A stretch of 64,000 nucleotides of DNA from Phytohabitans rumicis (lineage in GTDB: Bacteria > Actinomycetota > Actinomycetes > Mycobacteriales > Micromonosporaceae): NCBI RefSeq assembly GCF_011764445.1, contig NZ_BLPG01000001.1:2170001-2234000 (forward strand), written 5' to 3'. Below, in pieces: positions 51,748-59,085 of this stretch. The notes beneath the pieces are model-generated. The model did not search any database, was not told where the DNA came from, and saw only the letters and a list, made by a program, of their open reading frames with translations. The first letter of the stretch is position 1. Each line of letters begins with the position of its first letter. A program made the translations under genes and the position numbers.

Positions 51748-52544
51748 TCAGGCGGATCGAGTGGTACCGCGCACCGCCCAGGCGCGGGCGGTCAGCGCGA
51801 TGGACCCGTCCGCCGCGGCCGGCAGGCGAGCGCGGACCAGGTCGCGAAGCGCGCGCTGCCGCCCCTCGCTCAGCGACGCCACGTACGCCGGCGCCGCCCC
51901 CTGCCCGCCGAGGAACGGCGTCCAGTAGTCGTCGAAGTCGGCGAACACGGTCGGTACCTCGATCGCCTCCACCGCCACGCCGGACAGGCCGGTCCCGGAC
52001 CACAGTTCGGCCAGCGGACCCGGCCGGCACAGCGGAAACCGGCGCCCCTCGTCCAGTTCGGCGGCGGCCGGATTGAGCAGCCCGGCGGCGGCCCAGAACA
52101 GCCGCATCATCGCCATGCCGTCGGCGTAGTCCCACACGTAGGCGGCCACCACCCGCCGGGCCGGGCCACGCGGGCCAGTTCCGCCGCCGCACGTGCCGCA
52201 TCGGGTACGAAGTTGAGCGCCAACCCGCTGACCACCGCGTCGAAGCGGTGGTCGGGGAACGGGAGCGACCGGGCGTCGCCCACCTGAAAAATGGCTCGTG
52301 GATCCAATATCCGAGCGCGCGCGTGCGCCAGGAACCCCTCCGACGGGTCCACACCGGCCACCCGGGCCGGATCGGCCGCGCCGAGCACGGTCGCGGTCAG
52401 CGCCCCGGTGCCGCAGCCCACGTCCAGCCAGTCACGGCCGGCGGGGACCGCCAGCCAGCCCAGGAACGCCTCCGCGACGCGCCGGCTCCAGCGGCCCACG
52501 TACGCCTCGTACGGGTCGCCTGCGGCCCAGACCTCGCGCGCCAC
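51748..52544 (-). CDS. Class I SAM-dependent methyltransferase (apparent frameshift)
   Basis: About 265 residues once one base is restored in the run 52152-52154. The N-terminal part has VGRWSRRVAEAFLGWL, SAM motif I WLDVGCGTGALTATVL (about 39-54), VAGVDPSEGFL, and VVSGLALNFVPDA; after LARVARPGG the sequence continues in another frame as VVAAYVWDYADGMAMMRLFW... to RGTTRSA. VGRWSR at the N-terminus and YVWDYADGM are characteristic of a small-molecule methyltransferase group common in actinobacteria. GTG 52544 starts the conserved region. Substrate unknown. Confidence 0.83.
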
Positions 52545-52710
52545 GCTCGTCAGGATAGACCTCGACCCCAGCCCCGATGAATGCATCAAATATCACGTCG
52601 CACGTACACCAATGTGTCGCACGTCGCATCGAACATGGCTTCCACTTCATGTTTGGCAGGAGCAGCATCCCCAGGTGGACCTGATCCGTCCTTGATCAGA
52701 GGAGATCGCT

Positions 52711-53427
52711 GTGCCACGAAACCTCCCCCGGCGTTCCCTGCTCGCCGCTGCCGCGACCGGCCTGGCCGCGGGCGCCACGGCCCTCGCCGGACCCGCCCTG
52801 GCCGCCCGACCGGCCACCCCGGCCACCGAGCCCGCGGCGGACACCCCGGCGAAGGCCCTCAACCGGCTGCTCGCCGGCAACCACCGCTTCGCCAGCGGTC
52901 ACCCGATCCGTCCACATCAGACACCGCAGCGCCTGCGCGAGGTCGCGGCCGGCCAGCACCCGTTCGCCATCACGCTCGGCTGCGCCGACTCACGCGTACC
53001 CCCGGAAGTGCTCTTCGACCAAGGGCTCGGGGACATCTTCGACAACCGTGTCGCCGGCAACATCGTCGACGACCTGCTGCTGGGCAGCGTCGAATTCGCG
53101 GTCGAGGAGTTCGCGCCGCCGGTGCTGATGGTGCTGGGCCACGAACGCTGCGGCGCCATCACGGCCACCATCAACGCACTGGAGAGCGGCGGCGAGGCGC
53201 CCGGCCACATCGGCTCGATCGTCGACGCGCTGCGCCCGATCGTCGAACCGCTGCTGGAGAGCGGCGGCGACCGGGTGGACATCGCGGTCCGGGCCAACGT
53301 CCGGGCGCAGGCGCGCCAGCTCGTCGCGACCAGCGAGCTCATCGCGGAACGGGTAGCGGCCGGCACGCTGGCGGTCGTCGGCGCCCGCTACGACCTCGAC
53401 ACCGGCCGAGTCACCCTGGTCCACTAG
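52711..53427 (+). CDS. Exported beta-carbonic anhydrase
   Basis: 238 residues. The N-terminus MPRNLPRRSLLAAAATGLAA is Tat/Sec-like, with twin Arg and cleavage near ALA at about 31. The zinc site is complete: Cys91-Ala-Asp93-Ser-Arg95, His144 and Cys147 (GHERCG), giving the CxDxR...HxxC pattern. It converts CO2 to bicarbonate, here outside the cytoplasm. Twin-arginine secreted beta-CAs are known in actinobacteria. GTG 52711 has GAGGAGA upstream. A 385-base gap with two repeats follows. Confidence 0.92.
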   Translation: MPRNLPRRSLLAAAATGLAAGATALAGPALAARPATPATEPAADTPAKALNRLLAGNHRFASGHPIRPHQTPQRLREVAAGQHPFAITLGCADSRVPPEVLFDQGLGDIFDNRVAGNIVDDLLLGSVEFAVEEFAPPVLMVLGHERCGAITATINALESGGEAPGHIGSIVDALRPIVEPLLESGGDRVDIAVRANVRAQARQLVATSELIAERVAAGTLAVVGARYDLDTGRVTLVH

Positions 53428-53540
53428 AGAGCTTTCCGGCGTCAGGGTTAACGTTTGCCGGCAATGCTACGCCCCAGTAGGCGCCCCGCTTGGGCGTTCT
53501 GGCGTGAGTAGGGCGCCGATCTTCGACCTAGCCCGCATGA

Positions 53541-53586
53541 ACGTGAAGGATTTGGGTCGCTGGGGCGACTCGGATCCTTCACGTTG
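53541..53586. repeat. Intergenic hairpin (family E)
   Basis: Arms 53541-53561 (AACGTGAAGGATTTGGGTCG...) and 53566-53586 pair over 21 bases with four mismatches around TGGG. It is about 115 bases past the carbonic anhydrase stop, between degenerate GGCGCC repeats (53475-53520) and a family A element. Bases 53428-53812 hold no gene. Confidence 0.8.
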
Positions 53587-53610
53587 GTCTCGCCGATCAA
53601 GGACTTCTAC

Positions 53611-53673
53611 GTCGATCAAGGGCAAACGGTCGTGGAAAAGAGATCGAACCACGACCATTCGCCCTTGATCGAC
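53611..53673 (-). repeat. 63-bp palindromic element, family A copy 7 (inverted)
   Basis: Same length and arms as other copies; the centre GAAAAGAGATCGAAC is in reverse orientation, and accordingly its half-site (CGATCAAGGACTTCTA, 53593-53608) lies to the left. It is upstream of the DUF3455 gene and next to a GCGGACGGGGGCG tract. Confidence 0.95.
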
Positions 53674-53812
53674 GCGGATGGAGGCGCGGGCAGGGCGCGG
53701 ACGGGGGCGCGGACGGGGGCGGAGGGCGGGGCGGGAAGCCTTAAGGGTGGGCTAATGGTGTGGGGCGCGGGTCGCCAATAGGCTCATCCCGTCGACTCTG
53801 GGGGAGGACTTC

Positions 53813-54343
53813 GTGCGTAAGTCCACAGTGATCCGTTCTGTCGCGGCCGCCGGTGTGCTGGCGGCCGCCGTCCTGGCCGGCTCGGGTGGCAGCGCCGCCG
53901 CGCTGCCCAAGGCGCCGCCCGCTCTCGACCCGCCCGCCGGCCATGTGCTGTCCGCGGTCTTCGCGGCCAAGGGCGTCCAGATCTACCAGTGCACCGCGAG
54001 CGCCTGGGCGTTCGTGGAGCCGGCCGCGAGCCTGACCGGCCGCTCCTGGCGCCCCGCCGGCCGGCACGACGTGCTCCACTTCCGCGGGCCGAGCTGGCAG
54101 TCCACTGAGGATGGTTCGCTCGTGGAGGCGCGGGCGATCGCCAACTCTCCCGTGCCCGGCGCCATCCCGGAGCTGCTGCTGCAGGCCACCCGCAACCGCG
54201 GCGACGGCGTGTTCGGCCGCACGACGTACATCCAGCGGCTGGCCACGAAGGGCGGCACCGCACCCGCCGGCACGTGCGTGGACGGCACGGTGACCGCGGT
54301 GCCATACCGCGCCGAGTACCGGTTCTTCAGCGCCGCGCCGTAA
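53813..54343 (+). CDS. Secreted DUF3455 protein
   Basis: 176 residues with a signal peptide (about 1-30, VIRSVAAAGVLAAAVLAGSGGSAAA). The mature part follows the DUF3455 pattern: LDPPAGHVLSAVFAAKGVQIYQC, AWAFVEPAASL, GPSWQSTEDGSLVEARAIANSPVPGAIPELLLQA, and C-terminal TYIQRLATKGGTAPAGTC. The two cysteines near 60 and 155 may pair. Function unknown; DUF3455 proteins are exported and often next to oxidoreductases. GTG start 53813. It is followed after 9 bases by the molybdoenzyme gene on the same strand, so they may be cotranscribed. Confidence 0.87.
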   Translation: MRKSTVIRSVAAAGVLAAAVLAGSGGSAAALPKAPPALDPPAGHVLSAVFAAKGVQIYQCTASAWAFVEPAASLTGRSWRPAGRHDVLHFRGPSWQSTEDGSLVEARAIANSPVPGAIPELLLQATRNRGDGVFGRTTYIQRLATKGGTAPAGTCVDGTVTAVPYRAEYRFFSAAP

Positions 54344-54352
54344 CCTGGGGAA

Positions 54353-56455
54353 ATGGAGACCGTCCACGGCGCTTGTAACCTGTGCGAGGCGATCTGCGGG
54401 CTGCGGTTCACCATCGACGGTGGCCGCATCACGTCGATCAACGGCGACCCCGACGATCCCCTCTCCCGCGGTCACATCTGCCCCAAGGCGATCGCGCTCG
54501 GCGACATCCAGGCCGACCCGGACCGGCTGCGCAAGCCGGTCCGGCGTACCCCGGACGGGTGGGTGGAGATCTCCTGGGACGAGGCGTACGACCTCGTCGT
54601 GGACCGGCTGATCGAGACCCGCCAGCGGTACGGGTCGAACGCGGTCGGCCTCTACCTCGGCAACCCGAGCGTGCACAACTACGGGATCCTCACCCACGGG
54701 CCGCACTTCTTCGGCCAGCTGCGTACCCGCAACCGGTTCTCCGCCACCTCCGTGGACCAGCTGCCGCACCAGCTCGTGGTGCACTGGCTGTACGGCCACC
54801 AGCTCCTCATCCCGATCCCCGACATCGACAACACCAACTATTTCCTGGTCTTCGGCGCCAACCCGCTGGCCTCCAACGGCAGCCTCATGACCGTGCCGGA
54901 CGTACGCCGCCGGCTGGTCGACCTGAAGGCCCGCGGCGGCAAGGTGGTGGTCTTCGACCCGCGCCGCACCGAGACCGCCGCGCTGGCCGACGAGCACCAC
55001 TTCGTCCGGCCCGGCTCGGACGCCGCGCTCCTGCTCGCGCTGCTGCACTGCGTGTTCGCCGACGGGACGGCGGAGCCCACCGCGCACGTCGACGGGCTGG
55101 ACGCGGTACGCGAGGCGGTCGCCGCGTTCACCCCCGAGCGGGTCGCCGCGGTGACCGGCGTCGACGCGGACGTGATCCGGCGCGTCGCCCGGGAGTTCGC
55201 CGCCGCTGAGGGCGCCGCCTGCTACGGCCGGGTCGGCGTGTCGATCCAGCGGTTCGGGGCGCTGTCCCAGTGGGCGATCCAGCTCCTCAACCTCGCCACC
55301 GGCAACCTCGACCGGCCCGGCGGCGCGCTCTTCACCCGGCCGGCCGTGGACCTGGTCGGCGGTGGTCTGGTCGGGCCCGGCCACTACGACAAGTGGCGCA
55401 GCCGGGTGCGCGGCCTGCCGGAGTTCTCCGGCGAGCTGCCGGTCGCCGCCCTCGCCGAGGAGATCCTGACGCCCGGCGACGGCCAGATCCGGGCGCTGGT
55501 CACCGTGGCCGGCAACCCGGTGCTCTCCACCCCGAACGGCGGCCAGCTCGACCGGGCCCTGGACGGGCTGGACTTCATGGTGGCCGTCGACTTCTACGTC
55601 AACGAGACCACCCGGCACGCCGACGTGATCCTCCCGCCCACCACCGCACTGGAGCACGACCACTACGACGTGATCTTCCACGCCCTCGCTGTGCGCAACA
55701 CCGCCCGGTACTCGCCGGCCGTCCTGCCCAAGCCGGCGGACGCCCGGCACGACTGGGAGATCTTCACCGAGCTGGCCCGGCGGTACGCGCGCCGCCTGGG
55801 CCGCCGTCCTGCGATGCGGCGCCGGCTGATGATGCGGCTGCGCCCGCACCAGCAGATCGCGGCCGGGCTGCGCCTCGGGCCGTACCCGGTGAGCCTGCGC
55901 GCGCTGCGCCGCCGTCCGTCCGGTGTGGACTTCGGGCCGCTGCGTCCCAGCTTCCCCGGCGCCCTGCGTACGCCGGACAAGCGGGTGCACGCCGCCCCGA
56001 CGCAGTTGCTGGACGCGCTGCGGGAGGCCACCGAGGAGCTGCTCGCCGCGCCCGAGCCCGGCCAGCTGCGCCTGATCGGGCGCCGCCACCTGCGCAGCAA
56101 CAACTCGTGGATGCACAACTACGAGCGGCTGGTGAAGGGTCGCCCGCGGCACCACCTCTTCATGCACCCCGACGACCTGGCCGCCCGCGGGCTGCGCGAC
56201 GGCCAGCGGGTACGGGTGCGCTCCCGGGTCGGCGAGGTCGAGGTGGAGGTGGCCGAGACCGCCGACATCATGCCCGGCGTGGTGAGCCTCCCGCACGGCT
56301 GGGGCCACGCCCGGCCCGACGTACGGCTCTCGGTGGCGAGCCGCACGCCGGGCGTGAGCATCAACGACCTGACCGACGACACGCTCCTCGACGAGCTGTC
56401 GGGGAACGCCGCCCTGAACGGCGTGGTCGTGACCGTGGAGTCAGCCAGCGGCTAA
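54353..56455 (+). CDS. Molybdopterin-dependent oxidoreductase with [4Fe-4S] site
   Basis: 700 residues of the DMSO reductase family. The N-terminal cluster ligands are Cys8, Cys11, Cys15 and Cys43 (ACNLCEAICGL...RGHICPKA). The bis-MGD-binding regions follow: GNPSVHNYG, VFGANPLASNGS, FDPRRTETAALADEHHFVRPGSDAALLLAL, YGRVGVSIQRFGALSQWAIQLLNLATGN, NETTRHADVILPPTTALE, and the C-terminal MHPDDLAARGLRDGQRVRVRS...VSLPHGWGHARP. No Tat signal, so it is cytoplasmic. The substrate is unknown; assimilatory nitrate reductase- or formate dehydrogenase-like possibilities remain. It overlaps the convergent M14 gene by 4 bases. Confidence 0.9.
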   Translation: METVHGACNLCEAICGLRFTIDGGRITSINGDPDDPLSRGHICPKAIALGDIQADPDRLRKPVRRTPDGWVEISWDEAYDLVVDRLIETRQRYGSNAVGLYLGNPSVHNYGILTHGPHFFGQLRTRNRFSATSVDQLPHQLVVHWLYGHQLLIPIPDIDNTNYFLVFGANPLASNGSLMTVPDVRRRLVDLKARGGKVVVFDPRRTETAALADEHHFVRPGSDAALLLALLHCVFADGTAEPTAHVDGLDAVREAVAAFTPERVAAVTGVDADVIRRVAREFAAAEGAACYGRVGVSIQRFGALSQWAIQLLNLATGNLDRPGGALFTRPAVDLVGGGLVGPGHYDKWRSRVRGLPEFSGELPVAALAEEILTPGDGQIRALVTVAGNPVLSTPNGGQLDRALDGLDFMVAVDFYVNETTRHADVILPPTTALEHDHYDVIFHALAVRNTARYSPAVLPKPADARHDWEIFTELARRYARRLGRRPAMRRRLMMRLRPHQQIAAGLRLGPYPVSLRALRRRPSGVDFGPLRPSFPGALRTPDKRVHAAPTQLLDALREATEELLAAPEPGQLRLIGRRHLRSNNSWMHNYERLVKGRPRHHLFMHPDDLAARGLRDGQRVRVRSRVGEVEVEVAETADIMPGVVSLPHGWGHARPDVRLSVASRTPGVSINDLTDDTLLDELSGNAALNGVVVTVESASG

Positions 56456-58757
56456 CCGTGGTAGTCGCCGGGGACCAGCCGCACGCCGGGCTGGTGCGCC
56501 CAGTCCGGGATGAAGTCCGGCGCGGCGCCGTTCGTGACCTTCCACGTCCCGTCGCCCTGCGCGAACGCCACCGGGATCGACGCCCACCCCGGCGTCTGCC
56601 GGACGAGGGCGAGATCGGTCAGGCCGTTCCCGTTGAAGTCGCCCGCGACGACGCGTACACCCGGCTGGTGTGCCCACGCCGGGATGAAGTCCGGCGCCGG
56701 ACCGTTCGTCACCGTCCAGGTGCCGTCCCCGTTGGCGAACGCGATCGGGATCGACGCCCAGCCGGGCGTCTGGCGCACCAACGCGATGTCGGTCAGCCCG
56801 TTCCCGTTGAAATCAGCGGCGATCAGCCGCACACCGGGCTGATGGGCCCAGTCGGAGATGAAGTCCGGCGCCGGGCCGTTCGTGACCGCCCAGGAGCCGT
56901 CCCCCTGCGCGAACGCGATCGGAATCGACGCCCAGCCGGGCGTCTGCCGCACCAACGCGATGTCCGTCAGGCCGTTCCCGTTGAAATCACCGGCGATCAG
57001 CCGCACACCCGGCTGATGTGCCCAGTCCGGGATGAAGTTCGGCGCGGCGCCGTTGGTGACGGCCCACGAGCCGTCCCCTTGCGCGAACGCGATGGGAATG
57101 CTGCCCCACCCGGGCGTCTGCCGCACCAACGCGATGTCCGTCAACCCGTTCCCGTTGAAATCACCGGCGATCAGCCGCACACCCGGCTGATGCGCCCAAT
57201 CCGCAACGAAGTTCGGCGAGGCGCCATTGGTGACCGCCCACGAGCCGTCCCCCTGCGCGAACGCCACCGGGATCGACGCCCACCCCGGCGTCTGCCGCAC
57301 CAACGCGATGTCCGTCAACCCGTTCCCGTTGAAATCACCGGGAACCAGCCGCACACCGGGCTGGTGCGCCCAGTCCGGGATGAAGTTCGGCGCGCCGCCG
57401 TTGGTGATCTTCCAGGAGCCATCGCCTTGCGCGAACGCGATCGGAATGGAGGCCCACCCGGGCGTCTGGCGGACCAGCGCGATGTCGGTCGAGCCGTTCC
57501 CGTTGAAGTCGCCCGGGATGACCCGGACGCCCGGCTGATGCGCCCAGTCGGAGATGAAGTCCGGCGCGCTGCCGTTGGTGACCCGCCACGTGCCGTCCCC
57601 GTTGGCGAACGCCACCGGGATCGACGCCCAGCCCGGCGTCTGCCGGACCAGGGCGATGTCCGCGCCGCGCACCGCCTCGACCGGGCCGCCCGCACCGGCG
57701 GCGACCTCCAGGCTGAGCGCGATCAGCCCGGCGGACACCTCCCGGATGACCTCCTCGGCCTCGGACCACGCCGGCTGGAACGAGTGTCCACACTCGATGG
57801 TGAAGCCGAACACCTTCGGCTTGCTGGCGTCCGCTAAATGCCGGCTGAACGCGAAGTCGTCGCTCGCCCCGACGTCGGGTACAGCCCGAACGCCTGCTCC
57901 ACGCCGTAGTCGTCGCCGCGGACGCCCTTCACCGCGTCGTTCATCCGCTGGCTGATCGTGGCGCAGCGGTTGAGGTCGCCGGCGGCGATGTACTCGCCGT
58001 AGACCGTGTCGTTGGCCCGCCCGCGCACCGTGTCGAACGCGCCGTTGCGGAACGTCTGATCCGGCCGGGCGGTCTGGTTCTGGTCGCTCCCCCACGAGTG
58101 GAGGATCACCGGCACGGCGCTGTGCACGTCGACCAGCCACTGGATGCGCGGGTACGTGTCGAGCGCCCACGTCACGTTTCTGGTCTCCGGCTCGGACGCG
58201 ACCGAGGGTCCACGGTAGACGTTCCGGTCGCAGGCGTTCGCCGACGTGTTGACGCCCGAGTCGGCGGCGAACTTCGCGAGGTGGTCCCAGAGGAAGTCGA
58301 AGTTGCGGTTGATGTCGACGCCGACGCAGCCGCCGCCGTTCGGGTGCGGCCGGCGGTTCTTGCGCCACATCGGGTCGGCGGTCTGGCTGTGGTGGCGGCC
58401 GTCCGGGTTCACACACGGGTAGACGAACAGGTCGACGGTCTCCATGGCCCGCCGCACCTCGTCCGCGGTGAACTGCTTGCCGCCGTACCGCAGCCCGGTG
58501 CCCAGTTCGTACGCCTCGAGCAGGTCGGCCGCCAGCGATACGAGCGCGTCCGGCGGCACCCACTCCCGGGCGTGCACGCCGCCCAGCACCAGGATCGCCT
58601 CCGGCGCGGGGCCGCTGGACGCGCCGACGCGCAGCATGTGCGTCTGCCGCGACTCGTGCGTGGCGTTTGGGCAGGCGATCAGCTCGGCCGTCGCCGGGTA
58701 GGCCGCCGCCAGGGCGGCCACCGCCGACTCGATCTCGGTCACGTTGAGGTAGGCCAC
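56452..58757 (-). CDS. M14 zinc carboxypeptidase with seven-blade FG-GAP propeller (apparent frameshift)
   Basis: About 768 residues with one base restored in the run 57867-57870. The M14 domain (1-340) has GGVHAREWVPPD with zinc ligands His62 and Glu65, YPCVNPDGRHH, RKNRRPHPNG, GVDINRNFDF, and VDVHSAVPVILHSWG with the third ligand His; after the break the catalytic Glu lies in TIECGHSFQP. Seven 58-residue repeats follow (57660 to 56455). It has no signal peptide (starts MAYLNVTEIESAV). It is the third gene of a tight operon with the subtilisin and a small protein; GAAGGAG within the previous gene is its SD. The repeats almost duplicate those of the subtilisin. Confidence 0.87.
56455..57660 (-). 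repeat. Seven 174-bp FG-GAP blade repeats (M14 protein)
   Basis: Six full 58-residue units plus a final 54-residue unit, each DIALVRQTPGW...WAHQPGVRxxxGDFNGNGLT. The DxNxNGxTD loop is the calcium-binding feature of FG-GAP/VCBS blades. The last unit ends GDYHG. Units differ at few positions and match those at 59089-60293. Confidence 0.95.
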
Positions 58758-58763
58758 CGCCGG

Positions 58764-59081
58764 CTACTCCTTCACTCCCAGGCCGCGCGGAACGCCGCCG
58801 CGCGTGGCGAAGCGGTCCCCGGAGCCCACCTCGCGCTGCCGTTCCCGCCCGGCTTCCGTCTCGTTCGCCACGACCTCCACGGACACCCGGCCGGCCCGGC
58901 GACTCTGCCGGGCCGCGCGCAGCTGCCCCTCGGTGAGGTACGCGTCGATCGCGACCTCACCGTCCGCCTGCCGAGCGATCGCCCGGCACCCCAGGTCCGG
59001 CTCGATCTCGTCCGTGAACGCCTTGAGCTCGTCCACGGTCGGGGCCGCGAGCCGGACCCGGAACACTGTCTCGTCAGTCAT
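58764..59081 (-). CDS. Small propeptide- or inhibitor-like protein
   Basis: 105 residues, no signal peptide or membrane helix. The N-terminal 75 residues (TVFRVRLAAPTVDELKAFTDE, then DLGCRAIARQADGEVAIDAYLTEGQLRAAR) suggest an alpha/beta fold like the propeptides of proteases, in which a strand-helix-strand precedes a segment that docks at the active site. The C-terminal part is Arg/Gly rich. It starts 4 bases after the subtilisin stop and ends 6 bases before the M14 start, so all three are cotranscribed. It could be a chaperone, inhibitor or detached propeptide of either protease (inference; no named family recognised). Confidence 0.7.
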   Translation of the reverse strand: MTDETVFRVRLAAPTVDELKAFTDEIEPDLGCRAIARQADGEVAIDAYLTEGQLRAARQSRRAGRVSVEVVANETEAGRERQREVGSGDRFATRGGVPRGLGVKE

Positions 59082-59085
59082 CTGG

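Noticed and set aside
52595-52635. Direct repeat GTCGCACGT upstream of the carbonic anhydrase gene
   Set aside because: Two short copies only, with no symmetry or promoter relation clear enough to call an operator.
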